Part shown: one piece after another, positions 1-9,386 of the stretch | Numbering within the stretch: position 1 is the stretch's first letter | Layout: each line of letters opens with the position of its first letter | Assembly: GCF_001641615.1 (NCBI RefSeq) | Contig: NZ_LRRU01000020.1 | Coordinates: 516,525 to 580,524 of the forward strand | DNA: 64,000 nucleotides | Reading direction: 5' to 3' | Source of the DNA: Pseudoalteromonas gelatinilytica | Lineage (GTDB): Bacteria > Pseudomonadota > Gammaproteobacteria > Enterobacterales > Alteromonadaceae | The notes under the pieces: model-generated | Databases searched by the model: none | What the model was told of the DNA's origin: nothing | Seen by the model: the letters and a program-made list of their open reading frames with translations, nothing else | Position numbers and translations under genes: made by a program

Positions 1-567
1 TGGACCGTATTCTACTGGGCTTGGTGGATTTCATGGTCACCATTTGTTGGTATGTTCATTGCGCGCGTATCTGAGGGCCGAACAATTCGCGAGTTCTTAA
101 TTGCCGTATTGCTTATTCCTACTATCGTTACCATCTTTTGGATGTCAATTTACGGTGGTATCGCCATTGAGCAAGTTATTGATAAAGTGGGTGTGCTAGG
201 TGAGAAAGGCTTAACTGATGTACCTCTTGCTATGTTCCAAATGTTTGAAGCCCTGCCAATGTCGCAAGTGCTTTCGTTCATTGCAATTGTGCTAGTACTC
301 GTGTTCTTTATCACGTCATCTGACTCAGGTTCATTAGTAATCGACTCAATTACCGCTGGCGGTAAAGTGGATGCGCCAGTGCCACAACGTATTTTCTGGG
401 CAACAATCGAGGGCGCTATTGCAGCTGCACTTGTTTGGATTGGTGGCACTCAAGCTATCGAAGCTTTACAAGCCGGTGCAGTATCTACGGGCTTACCGTT
501 TACCTTTGTATTGTTATTAATGTGCGTGAGTTTAATTCTTGGTTTGAGAACAGAGCCAAGAAACTAA
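1..567 (+). CDS. BCCT family (betaine/carnitine/choline) transporter, C-terminal part
   Basis: The reading frame is open from the first base, so this is the C-terminal 188 residues of a larger inner-membrane transporter. The start lies outside the window. The first residues contain the Trp-rich stretch WAWWISWSPFVG, a hallmark of BCCT transmembrane segment 8. It is followed by several hydrophobic helices and the segment FITSSDSGSLVID, also typical of the family. BCCT proteins take up compatible solutes such as glycine betaine, choline or carnitine, driven by Na+ or H+; the substrate cannot be told from this fragment. A strong intrinsic terminator follows the stop codon, so the gene ends its transcription unit. 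Family assignment is secure; substrate is unknown. Confidence 0.9.
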   Translation, partial: WTVFYWAWWISWSPFVGMFIARVSEGRTIREFLIAVLLIPTIVTIFWMSIYGGIAIEQVIDKVGVLGEKGLTDVPLAMFQMFEALPMSQVLSFIAIVLVLVFFITSSDSGSLVIDSITAGGKVDAPVPQRIFWATIEGAIAAALVWIGGTQAIEALQAGAVSTGLPFTFVLLLMCVSLILGLRTEPRN

Positions 568-586
568 TCACAAAACTTTAAATAAC

Positions 587-615
587 AAAAAACGCCGCAC
601 TGCGGCGTTTTTTAT
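587..615 (+). terminator. Intrinsic terminator after the BCCT transporter
   Basis: A GC-rich hairpin (AACGCCGC / GCGGCGTT, loop ACT) is followed by a T-run and preceded by an A-run. It could work in both directions between the convergent transporter and exonuclease genes. Confidence 0.85.
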
Positions 616-671
616 TATTTAAGCTTTACCAACTATTTTTAAATACCCGACTAAAGTCAGTGCTACTCACG

Positions 672-1379
672 TTATATAAGTAACTCACCTAATGGTGTAT
701 CAGAGCGATAATGGTAGGCAAGCTGTGCTTGTAATAGCTCTGCGGTGGCTATGGCATCATTAAGCGCATTATGATTTTGATAGGCCGGCAATGAATACCG
801 AATACGCGAGTCAGCTAATCGTACTGAGTCGAGCTTAGAATTAAATAACCGTCCTAGTATGCCTTGCTTTGCTTTAAGCGCTCGCGTTTCAAGGTCTAGC
901 GTGTCTATAACTGCAAACTCAAGTCCTTCCCCTAAACGTGCTTGCAACGCTTGATATAAGAAGTGCCGTTCAATAGGTGCAAAATGAACCACAATCACTT
1001 TGCCATTTAATGCAGATAATAAAGGCTCCATGATAGAAGAAAAATCTGGAGCTTCACTCACTTCTGAGTGAGTTATACCATGAATAACAATCGACTCTTC
1101 AGCGAGCTTTTGCCGTGGTTGAACAATCCAATGCTTGCTGTATTTGCAAAAAATTCGCTTTGAATTAAAAGGCACTAATCCCACACTGACAATATCGTCA
1201 CCATCAAAATTTAGACCAGTCGTCTCAAAATCTAGCGCGACCATAGGAACGTCGCTGATAGGCATGCTTAAATCATTGATGGCTGAAGAATAAAACTCTT
1301 GGATTAATGGCTGTTTACTTACCTTTAGTTGCTGCTGGTAGCGGCTTGGCCAATCAAGTTTAGCGCCTTGCTTTGCCAT
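672..1379 (-). CDS. DnaQ-like 3'-5' exonuclease (DEDDh family)
   Basis: The 235-residue protein resembles the exonuclease domain of DNA polymerase III epsilon. Motif I is visible as ALDFETTGL near residue 50 and motif III as HNALNDA near residue 203. In the motif II region (VVHFAPIERHFL) a Glu occupies the place where epsilon has Asp. I recall this substitution as a feature of the subfamily paired with DUF294 proteins rather than a defect, but I have not checked an alignment. The start codon overlaps the stop of the upstream CBS/DUF294 gene by one base, so the two are translationally coupled. It is too short to be the full epsilon subunit and is probably an accessory nuclease. Its substrate is unknown. 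Confidence 0.85.
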   Translation of the reverse strand: MAKQGAKLDWPSRYQQQLKVSKQPLIQEFYSSAINDLSMPISDVPMVALDFETTGLNFDGDDIVSVGLVPFNSKRIFCKYSKHWIVQPRQKLAEESIVIHGITHSEVSEAPDFSSIMEPLLSALNGKVIVVHFAPIERHFLYQALQARLGEGLEFAVIDTLDLETRALKAKQGILGRLFNSKLDSVRLADSRIRYSLPAYQNHNALNDAIATAELLQAQLAYHYRSDTPLGELLI

Positions 1380-3277
1380 TATTTCATCCCTGAGTTAGCT
1401 GAGTATCTGAATTTAAGGAAATTCTGTGCTTTATCTAAAATCGCAAATGCCTCTTTAAGATTGCGCTGCTCAAAGGGTGATAGTAAATGAGGCTCAAGAT
1501 CGTTATCAGGCGCTTCATCAAGTTTTTCAATTTGCCATGCTTGGTGCCTAATTCTTACCATCGCAATGTACTCTAGCGCATCACGTAAATCCTGCGCTTT
1601 ACCCTCAGGAAGTAATTTGGCATCAATAATATCTTCTAGTCGCTCAAATGAATTCTGTTTACGGCTACCGATAGCTAATGCATGCACACGTATTACATCA
1701 GACAAAGGCGCTGTGCCACGGCGTTTTAAGTTCATAGAACGCTTGTGTTGCCCATTATGCTCTAACACAAAGTCTTTAAAGAAACCTAGAGGCGGTGTTC
1801 TGTTGCGCGCATTCGAAGCAAGGTTAGCCAAGAAACGTTTATTCTTACGCCCTTCTGTTGCGATAAAACGCTTAAGTTCATCAGCCCATTTGTTTTTACC
1901 GTACACACCGTCTAAATCAAAAAAGATCGAGCTGTGTAATAAAGCCTGCGGTTTAGGTTCGGCCATCCAATCTGCAAATTGTTCTTGCCACTGCTCGCGA
2001 GTTAAACGCCATTTTTTGAATGACGCCATAATTTCACCTTCACAGTACTTATAGCCACACTCAGCTAAACCATCGCAAACAAAGTCAGCCAAGTTTTGAA
2101 AGTATTCGTCGTGTAATTCTTCGTTAAAACCATTATCGAGGATAATAGCGTTATCTTGGTCGGTAACAATTAACTGTTCATCACGAGCCATAGAGCCTAA
2201 AGCAATAAAACAGTATGGCACCGGTGGCGGACCAAACTTTTCTTCGGCTAAATCAAGTAAGCGTTGTTTAAATGTACGGCCTATAACGGCCATGGCCGTA
2301 CCTATCATGTGGGAGTTAGCATCCTCGTTCACCATGCGTACAAACACATTAGGTAACTGCCTTGCATAGTGAGCTAAATCTTCAACCGACTGCTGCGCTA
2401 AAATACCCCGCACTAGCAATAAACTGCTTTGTGATTCGTAGCGTAAGATATCTGATTGCGAAATAACACCGATAGGCTTTTTCTTCACAACAACTGGCAG
2501 GTGGTGAATATTGTCTCTGAGCATTGCAAGTACTGCTTCAAACACATAGGCATTGCTATCAAGCAAAACTAAATCGGTTTGCATAATTTGCGCTGCTGGG
2601 GCTTCATAGCTTAAGCCATTTGCAATCACACTGGTACGTAAATCACGGTCGGTAATGATGCCAACTACTTGGCCGTCATCATCATCAGGATCATCACTGA
2701 TCGGTTTATCTGCATCAGTGACTAATACTGATGAAACTGACTCTTGCGTCATCAACTGTGCAACCATTTGCACAGACGCATCTTTTGCTACAGTAACAAC
2801 ATCGCGATGAAGAAGTGACTTGACCTTAGCGGTTGTTAAATCGTTGCTGTCTGCTTGCTCTACAACAGCTTGATGAAGCCTAACATTACCATCGGCTTCA
2901 AAAAAATCAGCAAACACGTCGTATTCATCGCAATATTGGTTAAACAACTCAACGTTAATGCAATAAACTAAGGTATCTTCAAGCGCCTTTGCCGGGAAGC
3001 GCACTTTGCGATTCATCAGCAAACCCATCTGCCCGAATATCCCCCCTACTGTTAAGCGGTTGTATAACTCACCATCACGGCGATACATTTCTACAGCGCC
3101 GGTGCGTATAACGTATAAATCAGCGATATCTTCGCCGTAATTTAATATTTGTGTACCCACACGAAAATAAGAGATTTCGACTTGTGAGGCGAGTTTATTG
3201 ACGGCCTCTTCAGGAAGATCATCAAACGGTGCATGATCAGAAAGAAATTGGGCAATATCGACATGTTCGGCTTGCAT
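1379..3277 (-). CDS. Cyclic-nucleotide-binding/CBS-domain protein with DUF294 nucleotidyltransferase-like domain
   Basis: The 632-residue cytoplasmic protein has an N-terminal cNMP-binding fold (residues about 15-130), a pair of CBS domains (about 150-290), a DUF294 putative nucleotidyltransferase domain and a DUF294 C-terminal domain. The motif LGSMARDEQLIVTDQDNAII near residue 360 matches the Gly-Ser...Asp-x-Asp core of the nucleotidyltransferase fold (GlnD-like). CBS pairs usually bind adenosyl ligands, so the protein looks like a nucleotide-sensing regulator or signal-transduction enzyme. It is co-transcribed with, and overlaps by one base, the downstream DnaQ-like exonuclease. This pairing is common in gammaproteobacteria, but the function of the pair is not established to my knowledge. 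Confidence 0.88.
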   Translation of the reverse strand: MQAEHVDIAQFLSDHAPFDDLPEEAVNKLASQVEISYFRVGTQILNYGEDIADLYVIRTGAVEMYRRDGELYNRLTVGGIFGQMGLLMNRKVRFPAKALEDTLVYCINVELFNQYCDEYDVFADFFEADGNVRLHQAVVEQADSNDLTTAKVKSLLHRDVVTVAKDASVQMVAQLMTQESVSSVLVTDADKPISDDPDDDDGQVVGIITDRDLRTSVIANGLSYEAPAAQIMQTDLVLLDSNAYVFEAVLAMLRDNIHHLPVVVKKKPIGVISQSDILRYESQSSLLLVRGILAQQSVEDLAHYARQLPNVFVRMVNEDANSHMIGTAMAVIGRTFKQRLLDLAEEKFGPPPVPYCFIALGSMARDEQLIVTDQDNAIILDNGFNEELHDEYFQNLADFVCDGLAECGYKYCEGEIMASFKKWRLTREQWQEQFADWMAEPKPQALLHSSIFFDLDGVYGKNKWADELKRFIATEGRKNKRFLANLASNARNRTPPLGFFKDFVLEHNGQHKRSMNLKRRGTAPLSDVIRVHALAIGSRKQNSFERLEDIIDAKLLPEGKAQDLRDALEYIAMVRIRHQAWQIEKLDEAPDNDLEPHLLSPFEQRNLKEAFAILDKAQNFLKFRYSANSGMK

Positions 3278-3318
3278 ACGCGTACCTAGTTCATAGCATT
3301 TGTATTAATTGTGAGGGT

Positions 3319-3352
3319 AATTGGCTATTTTTTCAAAGAAAAATAGCCAATT
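3319..3352 (-). terminator. Long perfect hairpin downstream of the RND operon
   Basis: Two 14-bp arms (AATTGGCTATTTTT / AAAAATAGCCAATT) enclose the loop TCAAAG. It lies just after the RND permease stop codon and just before the CBS/DUF294 gene. There is no clean U-run after the stem, so it is a probable terminator or 3' stabiliser. Confidence 0.55.
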
Positions 3353-3360
3353 CAATAGGA

Positions 3361-6300
3361 TTAAGCCTTTTCTAACTCTTCGGCCAGAAGTTTCGACTCA
3401 TCACCTCTTGGTTTAGTAAAGCGAGCTAAACCAAGGTATATGACAGGCGTTAGATACAGGGTAAATAACACCGCAAGTGCTAAACCGCCAAATACCACCC
3501 AACCAATCGCGTTACGAGCCTCAGCCCCCGCGCCGGTAGATAAAATAAGTGGTAATGCTCCTAGTAAGGTTGAAACCAGTGTCATCGCGATTGGGCGAAG
3601 GCGAACCAATGCTGCCTCTTCTACCGCAGCTCTAACCGATCGGCCTTGATCACGTAATTGGTCGGCAAACTCCACCAGCAATATGGCATTTTTAGCAATG
3701 AGACCAATCAGCATCACTAAACCTATTTGCGAGTAAATGTTTAATGATGTACCCGTTAGATAAAGCGCCAAAATCGCTGATGTAATACCAAACGGTACGG
3801 TGATCATCACAACAATTGCACTATTTACACTTTCAAATTGCGCTGCCAAAACCAGTAGTACAATTAAAAAGGCCAATACATAGGTTACTAATACTTCATT
3901 AGCGGTTTCTTCAAAAGTTAATGCCTCACCTTTAAACGCTAAGCTGATGCCAGCAGGCAGAGATTGCTCTGAAATATCACGGATTTTTGTTACAAGCTCA
4001 GCAATGGTAACGCCTTCTGGCATTTCCATACTTAGTTCAATAGCACGGCGCTGCGCATGACGCTCAAGCTCAGCGGCAACACCTTCTTCAGTAATCGTTG
4101 CCACACTACTCAGTGGCACTAACTGACTATTACGGCCACCAACATACAAATTAGCTAAGTCACTTGGGTTTGTGATTGTTTGGTTTTGTGCTTGCAACAT
4201 AATTGGGATTGATTGGTCACCAATGTTTAAATCGGCGATATCATCACCATTGATTGCTGCGCGTAGTGTCACAGAGATATCACTGAGCGATACACCAAGC
4301 TCTTCAGCACGACGCCTATCAATATTAACCCGTAATTGTGGCTGTGACGGCTGATATGAAATACGCACAGGCGCCACTTCTGGCACTGCTTTTTCAATTT
4401 CAGCAGAGAACTCTTGCGCGGCTTTAAATATCTCGAGGTAATCTTGCCCTAATAAAGCAAGCTCAATACCACCGCCTTGACCACGTAAGTTCAAACTATT
4501 TGAGCCACCTGGGTAACCAGCCGCACCAGGAATATTCCCTAAAGGTTCACGTATTTTATTGATAATTTCTTGCTGACTAAAATGACGTTCGTCCCAATGT
4601 TTTAGTGGCACAGTGATAAATACAATATTTGGATCCCATTGCCCAACCACAGTGTAAATAGACTCAATATCACCACTTTCAACATAAGGCAGTAAGATAT
4701 CTTCCATTTGCACCGCTTGCCTGTCCATAAAGTTCAGGCCAACACCATCAGGACCTCGGGCAAAAATACGGATTTTACCGCGATCTTCTGATGGTAATAA
4801 CTCGTTATCTAGGTTGAAATAAAGTGCCCCAGAGCCTGCTGCAACCAACAAACATGCAAAAAAGGTAAGCCATGCATGCTCAAGCACCCCATGTATTGTG
4901 CGCTTATAAACGGCGGCTAAACCATGGCCAACTTTCGCGAATGGATGAAAACCACCCTGCTTTAATTTCAATTTTGAAGTCAACGCAGGGACCAAAGACA
5001 GTGCTACAAAGCTTGAGATGATCACAGCGCCAGCTAATACACCACCAAACTCTCTAAATAGGCGTCCTGCTGTTGAAGGTAAAAAAGCAATAGGCACAAA
5101 CACCGCAGCCAATACGGCGGTTGTTGCCACAACAGCAAAGAATACTTCACGCGTACCAACCACTGCAGCTGCACGGCGGCCAAGACCTAAGCCCCGCTGA
5201 CGTTGTATATTTTCACTAACCACAATGGCATCATCAACAATTAGGCCGGTTGCTAACACTAATGCAAGCAAAGTAAGAATATTAATTGAGAAACCAAGCG
5301 CCCAAATAAGTGCTAAAGAGCCAATTAATGCAACAGGTATTGCAAATGCAGGAACCAGGGTTGCGCGCCATGAGCCAATAAACACCCACAGTGTTATCAC
5401 CACTAACAGCACGGTTAGCAACAAGGAATTAATGACTTCATCAACTGAACTTCTGATAAACTGCGCATCATCAGAGGTGAGAGTAAATTCCATTTCAGGA
5501 AAACGGACTCGCATGCGCTCGATTAAAGTGAGCACTTCATCAGAAATTTCGATGGTATTCGATTGCGCCTGACGAATAATTTCCATGCCAATGACAGGTG
5601 TGCCATTAAGCCTTACGAACGAACGCGGATCAGCTGGGCCAAAGTAAACAGCTGCAACATCGCCAATACGGGTATCGTCGCGAACGATGATATCGGCTAC
5701 TTGTTCAGCAGAAATTGACGTTGCATCAGCACGAACGATGACTTGTTGATCACTTGATTTTAAACTACCTGCAGGCACATCAAAGGGAGCCTGACGAAGT
5801 ACGTTGGCAATATCTGGTACGGTAAGGTTAAAGCTGCTCAGCTTAAGTGGGTCGATACGCACTCTAAGCACCCGTTCACGGTCACCATTTAAGCGAACAT
5901 CGGCAACTCCAGGAATAGTTAAAAACTGCGGGGCTAAGTCAACATCAACACGCTCTGTTAGTGCCTCAAGGGATAAGCTATCACTTGATACCGTTAACGA
6001 TACTACCGCTTCGGCATCGTTATCGGCTTTGATAATTGATACCCGTTCAACTTCTTCGGGTAGTTCACGCTGTACACGGGCTACTGATTCGCGTGTTTCG
6101 TTCGCAGCATCATCTAAATTAACACCGGGGCGAAACTCAACCACGATACGAGCGTTGTTTTCTTCACTTTGCGCACGAATCGACTTTACACCACTTACCC
6201 TCGCAACCGCCCCTTCGAGCTTACTAGTCACTTCGGTATCTACGGTCTCCGGTGAACCACCCGGAAAAGACGCTGATACGGTAATACGTGGCCTATCAAC

Positions 6301-6441
6301 ATCAGGAAGCTCACGTACTTCAACCCCTGCTATTGCAGCAATACCGGCAATAATAATGAGTAAGTTAAGTACCACAATTAAAACAGGGCGACGTATCGCC
6401 ATTGATGGTAAGTCTTCCATCATAGGTTGCTGTTTCATCAT
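3361..6441 (-). CDS. RND efflux pump permease subunit (AcrB/HAE1 family)
   Basis: The 1026-residue inner-membrane drug/proton antiporter is the usual length for a hydrophobe/amphiphile efflux permease. It has an N-terminal transmembrane helix (IRRPVLIVVLNLLIII), a large periplasmic porter domain, the paired Asp motif of TM4 (GLIVDDAIVV) and the conserved Lys of TM10 (LIGLIAKNAILLVEFA), which together form the proton relay. It should assemble as a trimer with the adaptor encoded immediately upstream and a TolC-type outer-membrane channel encoded elsewhere. The start codon shares a base with the stop region of the adaptor gene, so the two are coupled. No local regulator gene is present. The substrate range cannot be predicted from sequence alone. 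Confidence 0.95.
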   Translation of the reverse strand: MMKQQPMMEDLPSMAIRRPVLIVVLNLLIIIAGIAAIAGVEVRELPDVDRPRITVSASFPGGSPETVDTEVTSKLEGAVARVSGVKSIRAQSEENNARIVVEFRPGVNLDDAANETRESVARVQRELPEEVERVSIIKADNDAEAVVSLTVSSDSLSLEALTERVDVDLAPQFLTIPGVADVRLNGDRERVLRVRIDPLKLSSFNLTVPDIANVLRQAPFDVPAGSLKSSDQQVIVRADATSISAEQVADIIVRDDTRIGDVAAVYFGPADPRSFVRLNGTPVIGMEIIRQAQSNTIEISDEVLTLIERMRVRFPEMEFTLTSDDAQFIRSSVDEVINSLLLTVLLVVITLWVFIGSWRATLVPAFAIPVALIGSLALIWALGFSINILTLLALVLATGLIVDDAIVVSENIQRQRGLGLGRRAAAVVGTREVFFAVVATTAVLAAVFVPIAFLPSTAGRLFREFGGVLAGAVIISSFVALSLVPALTSKLKLKQGGFHPFAKVGHGLAAVYKRTIHGVLEHAWLTFFACLLVAAGSGALYFNLDNELLPSEDRGKIRIFARGPDGVGLNFMDRQAVQMEDILLPYVESGDIESIYTVVGQWDPNIVFITVPLKHWDERHFSQQEIINKIREPLGNIPGAAGYPGGSNSLNLRGQGGGIELALLGQDYLEIFKAAQEFSAEIEKAVPEVAPVRISYQPSQPQLRVNIDRRRAEELGVSLSDISVTLRAAINGDDIADLNIGDQSIPIMLQAQNQTITNPSDLANLYVGGRNSQLVPLSSVATITEEGVAAELERHAQRRAIELSMEMPEGVTIAELVTKIRDISEQSLPAGISLAFKGEALTFEETANEVLVTYVLAFLIVLLVLAAQFESVNSAIVVMITVPFGITSAILALYLTGTSLNIYSQIGLVMLIGLIAKNAILLVEFADQLRDQGRSVRAAVEEAALVRLRPIAMTLVSTLLGALPLILSTGAGAEARNAIGWVVFGGLALAVLFTLYLTPVIYLGLARFTKPRGDESKLLAEELEKA

Positions 6442-7457
6442 TACTCCTTGGCTAGCTGCACTTCATTGATGAAATTAAGCTCTTGATTAGGTCTTAGGCG
6501 CTGAACGCCTTCTGTCACCAATAAGTCACCTTCGTTTAAGCCACCAGAGACTAGTAAACGCCCTGCTAGACGCTGCTCAATTTTTACATCAACACGAGTT
6601 GCTTTTTTATCGACACTCTTCCATACGTAAGGGCCTGCAGCACCCCACATCATGGCAGCTTCGGGTACGACCGCAAACTCTTCACCCAGAATATTTATGT
6701 GCACACGAAAACTCATACCCGGCATAAATTGCTGGCCATTATTATCAAGTTTGGCTTTTGTTCTAAGTGTGCGGGTTTGGGCATTGATACGCGAATCAAG
6801 CTCTGCCACCTTAGCCGTATACCCTTTATCGCCTAACCAAGGCACCACTTCGACCGAGGATTTTTGTTTAAGCACTGATATAGCGGCCTCTGGGGCATTA
6901 AAATTGATATAAAGTTCAGAAATATCATCGATAGTGGCAATGGCTGTTTGGGTTGTGATCCTGTCGCCTACTTCGACGTCAGTTAAACCCATAACACCAC
7001 TAAAAGGAGCACGAACTTCGCGGTCTTCACGCTCTGTTTGGGCTTGCATTAACTGGACTTTTGCAAGCTCATAAAGCGTTTTCGCATCATCTAAATCACT
7101 TTGTGGCACCGCACCACGGGCGTGACTTTCTTCAAGCCTTTTCATGGTGCGCTCAGCATCTTTTAATGTAATTTCGGCTTCGATCAACGCTGCTTTTTGT
7201 CTACGTGAATCAAGCTCTAATAGTAAGTCACCTTTGGCAACGTTATCGCCTGGTTTAAAGTAAACAGCGGTGACTCTGTCACCAACGGCTGGGTAAAGTG
7301 TGACTGAGTGGATCGCTTCAGCGTTACCCACTGCTTTTATCTGTTGTTTAGACTTTTCAACAGACACTGATTCTACAACTACATTAGCCGCCTCAGCGAC
7401 GGAAACACAACTAATACAGGCAATTAAAGTCCATGTATGTAACTTGCCAATTGTCAA
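6441..7457 (-). CDS. RND efflux periplasmic adaptor (membrane fusion protein)
   Basis: The 338-residue protein has a Sec-type signal sequence (hydrophobic residues 9-20, cleavage near AEA). The mature part shows the lipoyl-like half motifs (VGDRVTAVYFKPGDNV; REVRAPFSGVMGLTDVEVGDRI), a short alpha-hairpin (about residues 80-140) and a beta-barrel/MP domain. There is no lipobox, so it is probably a soluble or signal-anchored adaptor rather than a lipoprotein. It links the permease encoded directly downstream to an outer-membrane factor. The adaptor-permease order in one operon is typical of this family. Confidence 0.93.
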   Translation of the reverse strand: MTIGKLHTWTLIACISCVSVAEAANVVVESVSVEKSKQQIKAVGNAEAIHSVTLYPAVGDRVTAVYFKPGDNVAKGDLLLELDSRRQKAALIEAEITLKDAERTMKRLEESHARGAVPQSDLDDAKTLYELAKVQLMQAQTEREDREVRAPFSGVMGLTDVEVGDRITTQTAIATIDDISELYINFNAPEAAISVLKQKSSVEVVPWLGDKGYTAKVAELDSRINAQTRTLRTKAKLDNNGQQFMPGMSFRVHINILGEEFAVVPEAAMMWGAAGPYVWKSVDKKATRVDVKIEQRLAGRLLVSGGLNEGDLLVTEGVQRLRPNQELNFINEVQLAKE

Positions 7458-7588
7458 AATTTCACCTAAATAAGAATCGTTTTAATTGTTACGAAGTGTA
7501 ACAGCTTTGTGATCAATAAAAAGATGACTTCGTTTAATAAACAATTAGCCAAGGTGAAATAAATGCATACATCGCCTTTGTTTTCAAA

Positions 7589-8017
7589 TTAAGAACGACA
7601 ATGTGATGAATCGACCCCTTTTAAGTGTGCTTCGCTTGCAATGGTAACCTCTACACACCCTGAGTTAATATCAACTTGTTCCTTTTGAATTAGCGTAAAA
7701 CTCCCTTCTTGCTCTGAACGTAATGAATATTCAAAGGCATCGTTGCTTCCCTCTGCAATTGCAGTAAAAATCCCGCCGACCAGTGCTCCAGCAAGGGCGC
7801 CTGCAATCATCTCTTCGTGGTTGCCATCTAATTCATCAACAAAACCTATCGCAGAGCCTGCTGCTATACCCGTTTTAACATTCGATGATAATTTAACGGG
7901 TTTTACTGATGTTACCTTTGCATAAAAGCGTTTGATCATCACATTTTGGTCGGCTCTATCTACCCCTTGTGTCGCGCAGCCACCTAAAAATAATAAACCT
8001 AGCAGTAATTTATTCAT
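7589..8017 (-). CDS. Small glycine-zipper lipoprotein
   Basis: The 142-residue protein has a lipoprotein signal sequence with the lipobox LGGC (Cys at residue 14) and a central Gly/Ala-rich stretch (AGSAIGF, then AGALAGALVGGIF at about residues 88-100). This arrangement resembles glycine-zipper outer-membrane lipoproteins of the SlyB/Pcp type, although the overall match is loose. It is a single gene with its own flanks, located between the efflux operon and trhO. Envelope location is well supported; function is unknown. Confidence 0.75.
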   Translation of the reverse strand: MNKLLLGLLFLGGCATQGVDRADQNVMIKRFYAKVTSVKPVKLSSNVKTGIAAGSAIGFVDELDGNHEEMIAGALAGALVGGIFTAIAEGSNDAFEYSLRSEQEGSFTLIQKEQVDINSGCVEVTIASEAHLKGVDSSHCRS

Positions 8018-8130
8018 TCTATTCTCATCCCATCAGTATAAAAGCTTAAGTTAGATACTATTCCTAACATCAGTTAGAGACTGTTTAAGATGTGTAAAAA
8101 ACTGTATGTAGCAAAAACGGACAGACATAA

Positions 8131-8158
8131 AAAAACCCCAGACTATGCTGGGGTTTCT
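8131..8158 (-). terminator. Intrinsic terminator of trhO
   Basis: An inverted repeat with arms AACCCCAG-like / CTGGGGTT-like encloses a short AT-containing loop and is flanked by an A-run on the plus strand. On the minus strand this gives a stem followed by a T-run just after the trhO stop codon. Confidence 0.85.
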
Positions 8159-8179
8159 ATCAATTTATAAAGCTAACAT

Positions 8180-9187
8180 TTACTGTTGGCGCTGTGCTTC
8201 TTTTTGCGCTTTTTTAGCTTCTTTACGCTTACGAAGAACTTCTTGCGCTTCGTTGCCGATGTGACCTTCGCCACGCGCTTGTGCTAATTCGATTTGCTTT
8301 TGACGCTCAGCAAAACGTGCACGTTGCTCTTCTGTTAGGCTGTCGTGACAGTGATGACACGAAACACCTTCCATGTATTCTGGCTTTTGCTTTTCTTCTT
8401 CAGTGATAGGCATACGACACGCATGACATTGGTCGTAAGAACCTTTTTGTAAGTCGTGATTTACCGCAACACGGTTATCAAATACAAAACACTCACCTTC
8501 CCACATGGTTTCTTCTTTTGGTACTTCTTCTAAGTACTTAAGAATACCGCCTTCAAGGTGGAATACTTCGTCAAAGCCTTGCTCTTTCATGTACGCAGTT
8601 GATTTTTCACAGCGAATACCACCAGTACAGAACATCGCTACTTTTTTGTGCTTTGCTGGGTCTAGGTTTTCTTTCGCCCAGGCAGGGAATTCGCGGAATG
8701 TCTTCGTGTTTGGATCAACGGCATTTTGGAAAGTACCGATCTCGATTTCGTAATCGTTACGCGTATCGATAAGAATCACTTCAGGATCTGAAATTAACGC
8801 ATTCCAATCAGCTGGTTTTACGTATGTACCCACTACTTCACGTGGGTCGATACCTTCAACACCCATAGTTACGATTTCTTTTTTCAGTTTTACCTTAGTA
8901 CGGTAGAACGGGCATTCATCATCGTATGACTCTTTAGACACAATGTTGTCTAGGTTTGGTTGTGCATCTAACCATGCAAGTAGGTTATCGATACCTTCAC
9001 GTTTAGCAGAAACAGTACCGTTAATACCTTCAGCCGCAAGTAACAAAGTACCGCGTACTTCATTGTCTTCCATCACTTTAAGTAATGGTTGGCGAATCGC
9101 TTCAAAATTAGGAAGGGCTACAAATTTGTAAAGTGCGCAAACAACAAAGTGCTCGCTAGTTACATTGTCTTTATGAACAGCAGTCAT
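8180..9187 (-). CDS. trhO: tRNA uridine(34) hydroxylase TrhO (YceA), rhodanese-domain
   Basis: The 335-residue cytoplasmic protein belongs to the TrhO/YceA family, which hydroxylates U34 in tRNA anticodons with O2 as part of cmo5U/mcmo5U synthesis. An N-terminal acylphosphatase-like region (about 15-110) is followed by a rhodanese domain. Its active-site loop [11 protein letters not shown] places the catalytic Cys at residue 187. A Cys-rich segment ([12 protein letters not shown] ... [10 protein letters not shown]) follows, and then a basic, coiled C-terminal tail. The start is supported by an AAAGGT ribosome-binding site. The gene is divergent from the DEAD-box helicase. Confidence 0.95.
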   Translation of the reverse strand: MTAVHKDNVTSEHFVVCALYKFVALPNFEAIRQPLLKVMEDNEVRGTLLLAAEGINGTVSAKREGIDNLLAWLDAQPNLDNIVSKESYDDECPFYRTKVKLKKEIVTMGVEGIDPREVVGTYVKPADWNALISDPEVILIDTRNDYEIEIGTFQNAVDPNTKTFREFPAWAKENLDPAKHKKVAMFCTGGIRCEKSTAYMKEQGFDEVFHLEGGILKYLEEVPKEETMWEGECFVFDNRVAVNHDLQKGSYDQCHACRMPITEEEKQKPEYMEGVSCHHCHDSLTEEQRARFAERQKQIELAQARGEGHIGNEAQEVLRKRKEAKKAQKEAQRQQ

Positions 9188-9341
9188 GGTTTTACCTTTT
9201 GCTTTAAATACCCATGTGGGGCGTTAACCGAATCGCAAATCCGGCGCATTGAGGGCGCGTATTTTACGCGAATTAGCGATAATTGCAAAAACTGATGCGA
9301 AATAGCTGTGTTTTTACTGTCTCCTAGTGAGGCAAGTGCGT

Positions 9342-9347
9342 TATAAT
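9342..9347 (+). promoter_or_regulatory. -10 box (TATAAT) of the DEAD-box helicase-cvfB operon
   Basis: A perfect TATAAT lies 40 bases upstream of the preferred TTG start at 9387. No strong -35 is evident. It falls inside the longer open frame that begins with GTG at 9327, which argues against that earlier start. Confidence 0.6.
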
Positions 9348-9386
9348 GAACAAGATTTACAAATTTTGCTCATCGGAGATTACGCA

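Noticed and set aside
1566..2054. A 162-codon plus-strand open frame
   Set aside because: It is antisense to the CBS/DUF294 gene with low-complexity Ser/Arg/Leu composition and no ribosome-binding site.
5804..6469. A 221-codon plus-strand open frame
   Set aside because: It lies entirely antisense to the RND permease gene, is Ser/Thr/Arg-rich, and has no family resemblance. It is a shadow frame.
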